A stretch of 64,000 nt of DNA from CBFIGX01 sp965662265 (lineage in GTDB: Bacteria > Bacteroidota > Bacteroidia > Flavobacteriales > UBA7430): NCBI GenBank assembly GCA_965662265.1, contig CBFIGX010000006.1, forward strand, positions 1 through 64,000. The letters run 5' to 3'. A model generated the notes under the pieces. It worked only from the letters and a program-made list of their open reading frames with translations. It did no database searches and had not been told where the DNA came from. The position numbers and the translations under genes are program-made. This document shows, piece after piece, positions 24,467 through 34,550 of the stretch; within the stretch, counting starts at the first letter, position 1; the number at the start of each line of letters is the position of its first letter.

Positions 24467-26826
24467 TAAAAAGAATGTTTGTAGAGTAATGAGTAGGTTC
24501 TTGGTGCTCCTAAAGAGGCCGGTCTTTGCAACTGCTCTACATTAAAAATATTGTCAATATTTACTGCAATTTGACTGTCTGCTGTAATGTTATACCCAAA
24601 CCGCATATCGGTAATTGTTGTTGGTTTGTTGAGCCTATTCCAAGCTTGTTCAGTACCTAATAAAAGATCAAAGATTCCGGCATTAAAAACAGCGTCGATA
24701 TTTTTTATGGCACTTTGGTAATTTATGCCAATCCCTATAGAAGATCTCTTGAAGCCAACGGTTGCATCAAACTTAGCCATTCTTTCGTATCGGTATTTTA
24801 AACTTCCGTTTGTATTAAGGCTGGTATTTAGATAGTTTAATTCATTACCTTCATTGTCTAGGGCATATACAAAAGTATTATCTTTAATATAGGGTTTTGT
24901 GTATGTAAAAGAGCCCATCATGTGAAGTGTAATAGCTCCTAATCTTCCTTCGCATGCCATAGAAAGTTCTAGCCCTTCTATCACTGTTTGGCCAATATTG
25001 ATTGATTTGAACCCAATACCTCCAAAAAAACCTTCAGGAGGCCCCCATAAACCAAAACTGAACTCCATCATATCCTCATAATTCATTTTAAAAGCAGCCA
25101 AGTCGATAATACCTTTGAAAGCACCTATTTGGAAGCCTTGTTTTAACCCAATTTCTGCACTCCAACCGCTTTCTGGTGTTAAATCTGAGTTTGGGTAAAT
25201 GTACATTGGTCCTGTGTTGTACGTTATAAAACGCTCTAACATGGAAGGAAATCGTATTCCTTCGCCATAAGACGATCTAAGCCAGGTGGCACGCCCTAAT
25301 TGATAGTTAACACCTGTTCTTAAGATAGGTTTTGTAATAGTTTTGACGCCGTTGTAATAATGCTCATAACGTCCACCAATAGATAGATTTAGTTTGTGGT
25401 GTTTTAAGTCTAACTGACTGTATATAGATACGTTATTTTCTTTATGAACACCATAGATGTCTGCATCTTGACCTAAACAAAACTTGTTGGTAAGCCCTGA
25501 AGTAATGGTTAACGCTTCATGATACAATTTTTGGTATTGATAGTCTATGTAAAACATTTTAGAAAAGCGTCTTTGCTTGTCCTCATAGTAATTGCTTGTA
25601 TCTGCATATGCTTCATTATTTTCAGTAGCTTCTACTTGCTCTATATTTAATGAATCACCATATCTTGGGTAAATTTCTATGTGTAAGTACCTAGTGTTTA
25701 AAGAATGCTTGCTATTTTTTTCTTCATTTATATAGCTTATGTATGGGTCTATGCTCAGGTAGGCTTGGTCTTTAAATCCTGGATCATTGTCTAAAGGATT
25801 GTAAGCCAACGAATCGTGATCCCAGATAATAGCATCACCAATTTCACTGCGCATCAAATTGGCCTTCACACCATACTTTAGCCCTCGGGTAGTTTCAGAA
25901 TATTTTGTGTAACCAAAATTTATTCTTGCTCTTTTGCTCGTTACTTTATATTGATAACCACCATCATACATAAGGTTTGCCCCAAGAATAAAGTCTTGGT
26001 TGTTTTTCTTTTGGGAATGGAATAAGGAGAGGTTATTGGCAGAGTAATACCCGTTTTTATACCAATGCAAGCTTTTACGTTTTGGGGCACCATAGTAACT
26101 GTGGGTAAAGCTAATTTTGTTTAGAGGCTCGCTTGATGGATAAGAGGTTCTAATATTTATGGTTCCATTAAGAGCCGAAGAACCGAACAAAACTGATGAG
26201 GCACCTTTAATGATTTCTACTTGTGCTATGTTTTCCATTGGGATGAGTTGCCATTCGGCTGCACCTTGATCTCCACTCATTATCGGCATACCATCTACCA
26301 TTACCATTACTCTAGATCCTGCTCCGTAGCTCCAACCACTTCCACTTCTAATATTTGCTTGCCCGTCTACAATATGAATAGAGGGGGCTTGTTTTAGTGT
26401 TTTGTCGATAGAATTGGCGGCTTTATTTTCTATAAAACTCGGTTTAATGACATCCATAGAAATGGTAACCTCCTCAATATTTTGCTCATACTTACCTGCA
26501 GATACTACTACTGTTGAAAGCAGTTCGCTATCTTCATCAAGCGTAATGGTTAGTTGTTTTTGTTGGTTTACTTGAAGGCATACTTTTTCACTGTAATTTT
26601 TATAACCGATGTATTGAAAGTGAAGTATGTGACAGCCTATGGGAAGGTCGAGATTGAAATTGCCATCAAAGTCAGTGCTAGAACCCAATAATGTATTCCC
26701 TTCAACATAGATGTTTACGCCAACAAGAGTCTGCGCTTGTTCGTCTTTTACAGTTCCATTAAGTCTGCATTGTGCAAAACTGTAAAAAGAGTTTAAAAGA
26801 AATAGGAGGCTTAAAAATTTATTCAT
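24466..26826 (-). CDS. TonB-dependent outer-membrane receptor (second of tandem pair)
   Basis: 786 residues: a signal peptide (1-18), a carboxypeptidase-regulatory-like beta-sandwich (~20-100), a plug domain (~110-230) with GSGWSYGAGSRVMVMVDGMP and VEIIKGASSVLFGSSALNGTINI, and a 22-strand barrel ending in a C-terminal Phe (YKHSF). It moves a substrate across the outer membrane with energy from TonB. No SusD partner is encoded nearby, so a glycan-uptake system is less likely than uptake of a chelate, cofactor or similar small ligand; the ligand is unknown. It is a paralogue of the gene 7 bp upstream. Confidence 0.88.
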   Translation of the reverse strand: MNKFLSLLFLLNSFYSFAQCRLNGTVKDEQAQTLVGVNIYVEGNTLLGSSTDFDGNFNLDLPIGCHILHFQYIGYKNYSEKVCLQVNQQKQLTITLDEDSELLSTVVVSAGKYEQNIEEVTISMDVIKPSFIENKAANSIDKTLKQAPSIHIVDGQANIRSGSGWSYGAGSRVMVMVDGMPIMSGDQGAAEWQLIPMENIAQVEIIKGASSVLFGSSALNGTINIRTSYPSSEPLNKISFTHSYYGAPKRKSLHWYKNGYYSANNLSLFHSQKKNNQDFILGANLMYDGGYQYKVTSKRARINFGYTKYSETTRGLKYGVKANLMRSEIGDAIIWDHDSLAYNPLDNDPGFKDQAYLSIDPYISYINEEKNSKHSLNTRYLHIEIYPRYGDSLNIEQVEATENNEAYADTSNYYEDKQRRFSKMFYIDYQYQKLYHEALTITSGLTNKFCLGQDADIYGVHKENNVSIYSQLDLKHHKLNLSIGGRYEHYYNGVKTITKPILRTGVNYQLGRATWLRSSYGEGIRFPSMLERFITYNTGPMYIYPNSDLTPESGWSAEIGLKQGFQIGAFKGIIDLAAFKMNYEDMMEFSFGLWGPPEGFFGGIGFKSINIGQTVIEGLELSMACEGRLGAITLHMMGSFTYTKPYIKDNTFVYALDNEGNELNYLNTSLNTNGSLKYRYERMAKFDATVGFKRSSIGIGINYQSAIKNIDAVFNAGIFDLLLGTEQAWNRLNKPTTITDMRFGYNITADSQIAVNIDNIFNVEQLQRPASLGAPRTYSLLYKHSF

Positions 26827-26833
26827 GGCGGGT

Positions 26834-29317
26834 TTAGAATTGTGTAGAAATTTTTAAAGAATACATTCTAGGAGGACCCAATGAGCCCGGCCTTATTTGA
26901 TATTCTCTGTTCAAGGCATTTTCAATGAGTATTTGTAATTGAGCGTTTTTGTTAAGTTTGTAGCTCAGTCTAAAGTCTGCAATGATATCTCCGTCTTGAA
27001 GTTTTTCTCGTGAAGATTTTATTCCCATATCATAGATGTTAGCATCAGCTAAAGTAAATAAGTCATTAACATCACTATTAAAAACACCACTTTCAAATAA
27101 TTGATCGATATTCTCCATATAGCTATTGTATTGAATATATGTTCCAAAACTGAATGCGCCATATTCTATGTTAAGGTTTAATTTAACCAAATGTTTATAG
27201 CGATATTTAAGGATTTCAGACTCTGGGTTTGAGCTAGTTTTATTGAAAGTAAGAGGACTAAGTTGAGCTTCAGCTACTTGCCTAATAATCGGCGCTAGAT
27301 CTGCGCTAATTGACCCATCATTAATGAGACTTTGAATCAAGTCATCAATTCGATCGTCAAAGTCGTCGTAGACTTCGTCTGGGTTTACAGCTTTGGGTAA
27401 ACAGTAGGTATAGCTTAGTTGGCTGCTTAAATTCCATAAATTGATTTTACCTTCAGCCAGAATTGAAAAGTCAAGCCCACTAATAGTTGTTTCACCCACA
27501 TTAATAGGTTTAAAACCAATTCCTAATGGATTGAGGCGAGTAGAGTCTCCCCATAAACCATAACTATACTCTATCATGTTATCAAATTTCATATGAAATG
27601 CTGCTATATCAAAATAGGCAGATAATTTTTCTGATGCCAACCATTTATGTTTGTAACCTATTTCTGCACTATAGCCAGTTTCTGGTTCTAATTTGGGGTT
27701 AGAGTAGATAGATATTTCTCCTGCATCTTTATATAAAAATAGTTCATACATGGAAGGGTACCTGTATCCTTGACCCATAGAAGCTCTGAAAAAGTTTCTG
27801 TCGTTAAATTGATAATTGAAGCCAATTCGCGTGATAGGTTTACCTTCCTTATTGTTCCTTAGGTTGTATCTCTCAAAGCGAGTTCCTAAAGTAAATCTTA
27901 AAGGGCCTTGGGTATGATCATATTGATAAAAAAAAGCGTAATTGATTCCTTTTTGATCATCTGAAAAGAAGTCTGAAAGTCCAACATACTGGTTAAGGTT
28001 AGCCCCTAATGAGATTCGTCCATTAAGCCAAATCTTTTGAAATAAATATTCTGAATAAAGCGCAATATAGTTGTTTGTTTTTTGATCACCAGTAGGGTTG
28101 AAGTTAGTCTGTAAATAGCGACCTAAAAATTTGTGTTTAGTGTTGTTTTTAGTGTTTACGTAGCTAAGGTGCGGACTTAGTGATAGTTGTCCACTTTTAA
28201 ATACTGAGAAAGAACTTTCGCTAAAAGGGGTGTAACCTAAACTGTCGCTAAGGTATATGAAGCCATCTGCTTCATCAAAACGAAGATATGTAGTATTGAT
28301 ACCGTAGTCTAGACCTTTTATTTTTCTAGAGCTATATGAGCTGTTAAGATAAAGTCTTGTTCTTTGATTTCCTACATGTAAAATATCTGTAATGGTGTCA
28401 TTGTCATTAAATGTACTATCTATAAGGCCATTATATCCATCACTTTTATGAGCCTGAACGCCAAAACTTAAGCTAAGAGATTTTAATTTTCTAGAGTGAT
28501 TAAGATTAAACCCTTTTTCTTCTAAATTTATGTCTGCATCGTTCCACCAGTTTAGTGATTCTCGTGTCGCGTTATCAAAGATACCATAGTAAGCAGATAC
28601 ATTTGTTAATGGGATTGTTGTTGGTTTTTTGCTGGTAATATTAATAACTCCATTGAGTGCTGACGAACCAAAAAGTACGGAAGAAGCACCTTTGATAATT
28701 TCTATATTTTCAATGTTTTCGGCAGGGATAAGTTCCCATTGTACTGCTCCTGTTGTGGCGTTTGTTACTGGTAACCCGTCTAAAAGTACCAAAACTCTAG
28801 ATCCAGCACCATAACTCCATCCACTTCCCCCTCTAATATTAAGTTGACCGTCAATAATGTGAACGCCTGGTGCTTGAGATATTTTTTTTTCGACATTATA
28901 GTTGTGCTGATTTTCAATAGTTTGCCCCTTTATAATGTCTAATGAGACACTTAATTCTTCAATTTTTTGTTCAAACTTACCGGCACTTAACACAATAGTT
29001 TCTAGTTGCTCATTTTTTGAGCTTAACTCTATGTTAACAATTTGATTTTCATATTTTTTTGCATGAATTTCTATAGTTTTAACTTCAAAAGAAAGGTGCT
29101 GAAAGTTTATTATGTAATGACCATTAGGGATCTCTAATTCATAAAAACCATCTATGTTACTGATGGTGTTATGTCCTTTATTTGTGCTTACATGCACATT
29201 TGATATAGGTGATTTACTTTGTTCATTAGAAATGATTCCAGAGATAATTATTTGGGCACTAACACTTAAATTTAGTGTTAATACCAATAATAAAAGAGGG
29301 AATTTGAATGTGGACAT
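26834..29317 (-). CDS. TonB-dependent outer-membrane receptor (first of tandem pair)
   Basis: 827 residues with the same layout as its downstream paralogue: signal peptide, carboxypeptidase-regulatory-like domain (~22-105), plug (~115-235; GGSGWSYGAGSRVLVLLDGLP, IKGASSVLFGSSALNG), then the barrel ending in Phe (LKISTQF). An insertion near 620-690 (an acidic DDFDDRIDDLIQ stretch) in a barrel loop is not shared with the second copy and may change ligand recognition. It heads the operon TonB receptor-TonB receptor-kdsB-SPOR. A -7 box and spaced -33 lie immediately upstream, overlapping the dprA start region. Confidence 0.88.
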   Translation of the reverse strand: MSTFKFPLLLLVLTLNLSVSAQIIISGIISNEQSKSPISNVHVSTNKGHNTISNIDGFYELEIPNGHYIINFQHLSFEVKTIEIHAKKYENQIVNIELSSKNEQLETIVLSAGKFEQKIEELSVSLDIIKGQTIENQHNYNVEKKISQAPGVHIIDGQLNIRGGSGWSYGAGSRVLVLLDGLPVTNATTGAVQWELIPAENIENIEIIKGASSVLFGSSALNGVINITSKKPTTIPLTNVSAYYGIFDNATRESLNWWNDADINLEEKGFNLNHSRKLKSLSLSFGVQAHKSDGYNGLIDSTFNDNDTITDILHVGNQRTRLYLNSSYSSRKIKGLDYGINTTYLRFDEADGFIYLSDSLGYTPFSESSFSVFKSGQLSLSPHLSYVNTKNNTKHKFLGRYLQTNFNPTGDQKTNNYIALYSEYLFQKIWLNGRISLGANLNQYVGLSDFFSDDQKGINYAFFYQYDHTQGPLRFTLGTRFERYNLRNNKEGKPITRIGFNYQFNDRNFFRASMGQGYRYPSMYELFLYKDAGEISIYSNPKLEPETGYSAEIGYKHKWLASEKLSAYFDIAAFHMKFDNMIEYSYGLWGDSTRLNPLGIGFKPINVGETTISGLDFSILAEGKINLWNLSSQLSYTYCLPKAVNPDEVYDDFDDRIDDLIQSLINDGSISADLAPIIRQVAEAQLSPLTFNKTSSNPESEILKYRYKHLVKLNLNIEYGAFSFGTYIQYNSYMENIDQLFESGVFNSDVNDLFTLADANIYDMGIKSSREKLQDGDIIADFRLSYKLNKNAQLQILIENALNREYQIRPGSLGPPRMYSLKISTQF

Positions 29318-29334
29318 AATAAATAACTTATTTT

Positions 29335-29367
29335 CAAAAATAACTTTAATTAATTGAATTCATACAA
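29335..29367 (-). promoter_or_regulatory. Bacteroidota promoter for the TonB receptor operon
   Basis: Minus strand TTG (29367-29365), 22-bp spacer, TATTTTTG (29342-29335), exact -7 match. It overlaps the first codons of divergent dprA. Confidence 0.6.
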
Positions 29368-30457
29368 AATATATCAAATTGCTTTAACGATGTTACCAAT
29401 GGTTGGGGATGTAGTTGCCAAAAAATTGATAGCTTATTGTGGAAGTGCTGAAGCCGTATTTAAAGCATCTAAAAAATCATTGATGGCTATTCCTGGAGTT
29501 GGAACTCGTATTGCGAACTCAATAGTCTCACAAGATGTGTTGTTGGTAGCTGAGGGTGAACTTCGTTTTATGGAAAAAAACAATATTCAAGCGATTTATT
29601 ACTTAGATGAAGCATATTCATTTCGATTGAAACAATGCATTGATGCACCCGTAATGCTTTACATGAAAGGCGATGTCAATTTGAATGCTAGGCGATTCTT
29701 GTCAATTGTAGGTACACGAAATGCATCCGATTATGGTAAGTCTGTTACAGAGCAGCTTATTGCAGAGCTTAGCCATCTAGAGGGTTTGGTTGTAGTAAGT
29801 GGATTGGCCTATGGTATTGATGTGACTGCGCACAAAGTATGTCTTAAGCACAATATCCCAACGATAGGAGTTGTTGCTCACGGTCTAGATAGGCTTTACC
29901 CAAATGCTCATTCAAAAATAGCTCTTAAAATGATAGAAAACGGAGCTTTAATGAGTGATTTCATTTCAGGGACAAATCCTGATCGTGAAAATTTTCCAAA
30001 GAGAAATCGAATAATAGCAGGATTGTCAGATGCTACTTTGGTGGTGGAAGCCCGCAAAAAAGGAGGTGCCCTTATTACTGCAGGTATAGCAAATTCTTAT
30101 GCAAGAGATGTCTTTTCAGTTCCAGGTAGAGTGGGAGATCTAAACTCAGAGGGGTGTAACAATCTAATTCGAACAAATCAAGCTGCCTTAGTACAAAATG
30201 CTAAAGACATCTGTTATCTTATGAGGTGGGATCAAGAAGTCACAAAAAAGCTCCCAAGGCAACCCCAATTATTTGTTGAATTGACAAAAGATGAAACAGA
30301 AATTTTAGAAATTTTATCTCTTAATGATAAACTGCAAATAAACCTCATATCATATCAGTCAAAAATGAGTATTTCGAAAATTGTGCAGATTCTGTTGGCC
30401 CTAGAAATCAAGGGTTTGGTAAAACCACTCCCTGGCAACCAATATGCAAAGTCCTAA
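29354..30457 (+). CDS. dprA: DNA processing protein DprA
   Basis: 367 residues from a TTG at 29354. A stop codon directly precedes it, and the N-terminal YQIALTMLPMVGDVVAKKL is conserved, so TTG is preferred over the ATG at 29390. Order: a helix-hairpin-helix-like N-terminal domain (~1-75, IPGVGTRIANSI), the Rossmann-like DprA core (~85-290; IVGTRNASDYG, VVSGLAYGIDVTAH, PKRNRIIAGLSD, GALITA) and a C-terminal winged-helix-like domain (~310-367). DprA loads RecA on single-stranded DNA during natural transformation. Its start region overlaps the promoter of the divergent TonB receptor operon. Confidence 0.93.
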   Translation: MNSYKIYQIALTMLPMVGDVVAKKLIAYCGSAEAVFKASKKSLMAIPGVGTRIANSIVSQDVLLVAEGELRFMEKNNIQAIYYLDEAYSFRLKQCIDAPVMLYMKGDVNLNARRFLSIVGTRNASDYGKSVTEQLIAELSHLEGLVVVSGLAYGIDVTAHKVCLKHNIPTIGVVAHGLDRLYPNAHSKIALKMIENGALMSDFISGTNPDRENFPKRNRIIAGLSDATLVVEARKKGGALITAGIANSYARDVFSVPGRVGDLNSEGCNNLIRTNQAALVQNAKDICYLMRWDQEVTKKLPRQPQLFVELTKDETEILEILSLNDKLQINLISYQSKMSISKIVQILLALEIKGLVKPLPGNQYAKS

Positions 30458-30472
30458 AAAAATAGTTTTTAG

Positions 30473-30502
30473 TTGTTAGAAATGAAAAATGTTATAGGTT
30501 TG
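30473..30502 (+). promoter_or_regulatory. Bacteroidota promoter for gdhA
   Basis: TTG (30473-30475), 19-bp spacer, TAGGTTTG (30495-30502), exact match to the consensus and ideal spacing. Transcription start is expected about 25 bases before the ATG. Confidence 0.8.
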
Positions 30503-30535
30503 TAGGGTATTTAATCAATTAAATAGCTTTTAAAG

Positions 30536-31882
30536 ATGGAAGCAAAAATCAAAACTTTTATCGATCGTGTAAAAGTTAGAAATGGTCACGAGCCAGAATT
30601 CATTCAAGCGGTAACAGAAGTTGCCGAAGCAGTTATCCCTTTTGTTGAAAAAAATCCGAAATACGCTGATGCAAAAATATTAGAACGTATGGTAGAACCA
30701 GAGCGCGTAGTGATCTTTCGCGTTCCTTGGTTAGATGATAAAGGAGAGGTGCAGGTAAACAGAGGTTTTCGCATAGAAATGAACAGCGCCATAGGTCCTT
30801 ACAAAGGAGGGCTGCGTTTTCACCCTTCTGTAAATTTAGGAATTTTAAAATTCCTAGCCTTTGAGCAAGTTTTTAAAAACAGCTTAACGACACTTCCTAT
30901 GGGAGGCGGTAAAGGTGGTGCCGACTTCGACCCTAAAGGCAAGTCAGACAATGAAGTAATGCGTTTTTGTCAAAGTTTTATGACCGAGCTGGCCCGACAC
31001 ATTGGTCCTAACACTGATGTTCCTGCAGGAGACATAGGAGTAGGTGGACGTGAAATAGGTTATATGTTTGGTCAATATAAGCGTTTGAAAAACGAATTTA
31101 CTGGCGTACTTACTGGTAAAGGCGCCAACTGGGGCGGTTCTTTAATTCGTCCTGAAGCGACAGGGTACGGCTGTGTGTACTTTGCCGATGAGATGCTTAA
31201 CAAGAGCAATGATAATTTTCAGGGCAAAACAGTAGCCATTTCTGGTTCTGGAAATGTGGCGCAATTTGCTTTGCAAAAAGTAATTCACCTTGGAGGTAAA
31301 GTTGTTACAGTTTCGGATTCTTCGGGCTACTTGTATGCTCCAAACGGCATTCATGCCGAAAAGCTCGATTATTTAATGGAGCTGAAAAACGTAAAAAGAG
31401 GACGCTTAAAAGAAATGGTAAATGCTTTCGAAGATGTGCAATATTTTGAAGGTGAAAGAGCTTGGAACGCCCCTTGTAACATTGATGTAGTCCTCCCTTG
31501 TGCTACCCAAAACGAGTTGAACGGAGATAATGCTAGGGTTTTGTTAGACAAAGGCTTGATGTTGGTTGCCGAAGGAGCTAACATGCCTTCTACACCTGAG
31601 GCTATAGAGCTTTTCCACAAGAGTGGTATCTTGTTTGCTCCAGGAAAAGCTTCCAATGCAGGTGGTGTCGCAGTTTCTGGACTAGAAATGTCACAAAATT
31701 CACTTCGCTACAATTGGACTCGCGAAGAAGTAGATGCGAAACTAAAACAAATAATGAAAGATATTCATAAGGCTTGCGTAAAGTATGGTTCTGAAGGCGA
31801 TTTTGTAGACTATGTAAAAGGTGCAAATATTGCTGGATTTGTAAAAGTGGCAGACTCTATGATAGATCAAGGAGTAGTATAA
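30536..31882 (+). CDS. gdhA: NADP-dependent glutamate dehydrogenase
   Basis: 448 residues, the usual length of hexameric GDH. It makes glutamate from 2-oxoglutarate and ammonium. Dimerisation/substrate domain: [14 protein letters not shown], the catalytic Lys in [32 protein letters not shown]. Dinucleotide domain: [15 protein letters not shown] (GxGxxA) followed by VSDSSGY, where Ser at the end of beta2 is typical of NADP preference. Spliced leaderless genes or operon partners are absent; it is monocistronic with its own promoter and a weak downstream hairpin. Confidence 0.96.
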   Translation: MEAKIKTFIDRVKVRNGHEPEFIQAVTEVAEAVIPFVEKNPKYADAKILERMVEPERVVIFRVPWLDDKGEVQVNRGFRIEMNSAIGPYKGGLRFHPSVNLGILKFLAFEQVFKNSLTTLPMGGGKGGADFDPKGKSDNEVMRFCQSFMTELARHIGPNTDVPAGDIGVGGREIGYMFGQYKRLKNEFTGVLTGKGANWGGSLIRPEATGYGCVYFADEMLNKSNDNFQGKTVAISGSGNVAQFALQKVIHLGGKVVTVSDSSGYLYAPNGIHAEKLDYLMELKNVKRGRLKEMVNAFEDVQYFEGERAWNAPCNIDVVLPCATQNELNGDNARVLLDKGLMLVAEGANMPSTPEAIELFHKSGILFAPGKASNAGGVAVSGLEMSQNSLRYNWTREEVDAKLKQIMKDIHKACVKYGSEGDFVDYVKGANIAGFVKVADSMIDQGVV

Positions 31883-31907
31883 TGCTCCTATAATCCATAT
31901 ATAAAAG

Positions 31908-31930
31908 GCTTCTGAAGTCGGAAGCATTTT
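31908..31930 (+). terminator. weak terminator after gdhA
   Basis: GCTTC...GAAGC hairpin followed by ATTTTG, 26 bp after the gdhA stop. The stem is short, hence low confidence. Confidence 0.4.
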
Positions 31931-32115
31931 GTTGTGCAACCGCCTCAATATATATATGTGAATTTTAGACCACCGAAAGCATGTGATTTGCTACATCTGT
32001 GTTGTATTTTGACATCAAGGCCTATGCTGATATTTAAACACAACAGTTGGATGATTTTATACAAATAATAAGTTTTAGATCTTTTCTCTAATTAACCTCA
32101 AGTAGTCAAAATTCA

Positions 32116-32123
32116 TATCTTTG
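32116..32123 (+). promoter_or_regulatory. -7 box for kbl
   Basis: TATCTTTG, exact TAnnTTTG, 27 bases before the GTG start of kbl. No good -33 element was identified. Confidence 0.6.
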
Positions 32124-32150
32124 CAAGCCTTAACAAATAAATAAAAAACG

Positions 32151-33338
32151 GTGTACGGAGATTATAAATCGCATTTGCAAAGTCAGCTAGAAGATATTAA
32201 GGCTTCTGGCTTGTACAAAAAAGAAAGAATCATAATAGGTCCTCAGGGTGGGGATGTTAAAGTTAGTGATGGCTCGCAAGTCATTAACTTTTGTGCTAAC
32301 AATTACTTGGGCCTTTCCTCTCATCCCGATGTCATTCAGGCTTCCAAAGCCACACTAGATTCCCATGGTTTCGGAATGTCTTCAGTACGATTTATTTGTG
32401 GCACACAAGATATTCACAAGCAGTTGGAAGATAAAATATCTGCATTTTTAGGTATGGAAGATACCATACTGTATGCCGCAGCCTTTGATGCTAATGGGGG
32501 TGTATTTGAGCCTCTGTTTACTGCAGAAGATGCCATTATTTCCGACGAGCTAAACCACGCATCTATTATTGACGGAGTTCGCTTGTGTAAGGCCCAACGT
32601 TTCCGGTACAAGAATAGCGATATGATCGACTTGGAGGCAAAGCTGCAAGCGGCCCAATCGGCACGCTACAGAATAATTGTTACCGATGGGGTGTTTTCTA
32701 TGGATGGCTACATTGCCAAACTAGACAAAATATGCGACTTGGCAGACAAATACAATGCTTTGGTTATGGTAGACGATTGTCATGCCACTGGTTTTGTAGG
32801 GAAAACAGGTAGAGGTACTCACGAGCATTGCGGTGTAATGGGTAGAGTAGATATTATTACAGGAACCTTAGGGAAGGCACTGGGAGGAGCCATGGGTGGT
32901 TTTACTGCTGCCAAAAAAGAAATTGTAGACATTTTACGTCAACGCTCCCGCCCTTATTTATTTTCTAATTCATTAGCACCCAACTTAGTGGGTGCCGCAA
33001 ATACGGTATTGGATTTACTAAGCACCTCTACCTTGTTAAGAGACAAGCTAGAAGGTAATGCCAAGCAGTTTAGGGCAGGAATGGAGGCTGCAGGTTTTGA
33101 CTTGCGCCCAGGCGAACACGCCATTATACCCGTTATGTTGTACGATGCAGAATTGTCGCAACAGTTTGCAGATAAATTGTTGGAAGAAGGAATTTATGTG
33201 ATTGGCTTCTTTTATCCGGTGGTACCCAAAGATTTGGCGCGAATACGCGTTCAGATATCGGCGGCCCACGAGTCGCATCATATACAAAAAGCCATTGCTG
33301 CTTTTACCAAAGTAGGGAAAGAGCTGGGCGTAATATAA
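32151..33338 (+). CDS. kbl: glycine C-acetyltransferase (2-amino-3-ketobutyrate CoA ligase)
   Basis: 395 residues from a GTG start ([26 protein letters not shown]), which matches the conserved family N-terminus. A PLP enzyme of the alpha-oxoamine synthase group. The Schiff-base lysine is in [13 protein letters not shown]; other contacts are [27 protein letters not shown] and [11 protein letters not shown]. It converts 2-amino-3-ketobutyrate plus CoA into glycine and acetyl-CoA in threonine breakdown. No threonine dehydrogenase is adjacent, so the partner gene is elsewhere. Confidence 0.92.
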   Translation: MYGDYKSHLQSQLEDIKASGLYKKERIIIGPQGGDVKVSDGSQVINFCANNYLGLSSHPDVIQASKATLDSHGFGMSSVRFICGTQDIHKQLEDKISAFLGMEDTILYAAAFDANGGVFEPLFTAEDAIISDELNHASIIDGVRLCKAQRFRYKNSDMIDLEAKLQAAQSARYRIIVTDGVFSMDGYIAKLDKICDLADKYNALVMVDDCHATGFVGKTGRGTHEHCGVMGRVDIITGTLGKALGGAMGGFTAAKKEIVDILRQRSRPYLFSNSLAPNLVGAANTVLDLLSTSTLLRDKLEGNAKQFRAGMEAAGFDLRPGEHAIIPVMLYDAELSQQFADKLLEEGIYVIGFFYPVVPKDLARIRVQISAAHESHHIQKAIAAFTKVGKELGVI

Positions 33339-33540
33339 TAGGGGTTATGCACTGCTAGGGTGTATTAAAAAAGAGCTTAAATTTGAACGCTGCTCTCCAA
33401 TTAAATCTCTATTTGTGAATAAGTATACGCATCCGCGCCTTAAACTATTTTACTGTCAGTAGGTAAGCCTTAAAAAAGCTTAAAATTTAAGATTGGATAA
33501 AGATAATGGGGGTAGGGTGGTTAATTGTAAAAAAAATAAC

Positions 33541-33548
33541 TACCTTTG
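33541..33548 (+). promoter_or_regulatory. -7 box for rplM-rpsI
   Basis: TACCTTTG, exact TAnnTTTG. Transcription would start near 33555 and leave a leader of about 60 nt before the rplM GTG. A TTG lies 13 bp upstream, closer than usual. Confidence 0.6.
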
Positions 33549-33560
33549 CCCTCCGTTTTT

Positions 33561-33579
33561 ATGGGCATGTTGTGTCCAT
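33561..33579 (+). promoter_or_regulatory. hairpin in the rplM leader
   Basis: ATGGGCA/TGTCCAT arms (one G-U pair) around a five-base loop, inside the predicted 5' leader of the L13-S9 message. Possible autogenous control site; not proven. Confidence 0.35.
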
Positions 33580-33615
33580 TTGTAAAGGAAATTAACTAAC
33601 CTAAATCAGTAAAAG

Positions 33616-34071
33616 GTGAATACATTAAGCTACAAAACTGTATCAGCAAATGCGCAAACCGTTCAGAAAGAATGGTTGTTGGTAGATGCTGATGGACAGA
33701 CGTTGGGGCGTATGGCTTCTAAGGTTGCAAAACTGATCCGTGGTAAGCACAAACCAAGTTTTACCCCACATGTAGACTGTGGAGATAATGTGATTGTGAT
33801 TAACGCTGACAAGATTGTTTTAACAGGCGACAAATGGGAAGCTAAAGAGTACATTAGCCATACAGGTTATCCTGGTGGTCAGCGTAACGCCACAGCAAGA
33901 GAAGTATTTGAGAAGGATCCTACGCGTTTGGTAACAAAAGCGGTTTATGGAATGCTTCCAAAAAACAAATTAGGAGCTGCTTTGAATAGAAATTTACGTG
34001 TCTTCGTTGGCGATGCACACGGGATGGAAGCTCAGAAGCCAAAACAAATCAACTTAAAAGATATCAAATAA
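33616..34071 (+). CDS. rplM: 50S ribosomal protein L13
   Basis: 151 residues starting at GTG ([14 protein letters not shown]), typical for the Bacteroidota L13 N-terminus. Conserved core: [38 protein letters not shown] and [12 protein letters not shown]13 is an early-assembly protein of the large subunit. One base separates its stop from the rpsI ATG, so the two are co-translated, as in most bacteria. Confidence 0.98.
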   Translation: MNTLSYKTVSANAQTVQKEWLLVDADGQTLGRMASKVAKLIRGKHKPSFTPHVDCGDNVIVINADKIVLTGDKWEAKEYISHTGYPGGQRNATAREVFEKDPTRLVTKAVYGMLPKNKLGAALNRNLRVFVGDAHGMEAQKPKQINLKDIK

Positions 34072-34072
34072 G

Positions 34073-34459
34073 ATGGAAGTTGTTCACACAATCGGTAGAA
34101 GAAAAAAAGCGGTAGCCCGTGTATACCTTACAGAAGGTAAAGGTGCTATTGTGGTAAATGGTAAAGATGTAAAAGACTACTTTACTACTGCTACGCTACA
34201 ATACAAACTTGAGCAAGCTCAAGCTTTGGCCGGTGTCGAGGGTCAATACGATATTAAAGTAAACGTAGACGGTGGTGGTATCACTGGTCAAGCTGAGGCG
34301 ATTCGTCTTGGCATATCGCGTGCTTTAGTACAAGTAGATCCTGATCACCGTGCAGCCTTGAAACCAGAAGGATTGCTAACTCGTGACCCTAGAATGGTAG
34401 AGCGTAAGAAACCAGGACAGAAGAAAGCTCGTAAGAAATTCCAGTTCTCTAAACGTTAA
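34073..34459 (+). CDS. rpsI: 30S ribosomal protein S9
   Basis: 128 residues. The conserved [13 protein letters not shown] start and the basic C-terminal tail ending KKFQFSKR, whose last residues contact tRNA in the P site, are both intact. [19 protein letters not shown] is the family core. Second gene of the rplM-rpsI pair. A 91-bp spacer with an ATTAC/GTAAT hairpin separates it from rpsB, where a leader control site may lie. Confidence 0.98.
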   Translation: MEVVHTIGRRKKAVARVYLTEGKGAIVVNGKDVKDYFTTATLQYKLEQAQALAGVEGQYDIKVNVDGGGITGQAEAIRLGISRALVQVDPDHRAALKPEGLLTRDPRMVERKKPGQKKARKKFQFSKR

Positions 34460-34550
34460 AATTGGTTTAGTATCTAAATTATTGAGACTGCTAAAAGCAT
34501 TACTTGATAATTGCGTAATAATCGAAAAAAGAAAGTAAACAGACAATAAA

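Noticed and set aside
24466..29317. SusC/SusD polysaccharide uptake pair
   Set aside because: Both genes are TonB receptors; no SusD-like lipoprotein is present.
31142..31948. Antisense frames opposite gdhA
   Set aside because: They are shadows of a strongly conserved gene; no start context or homology.
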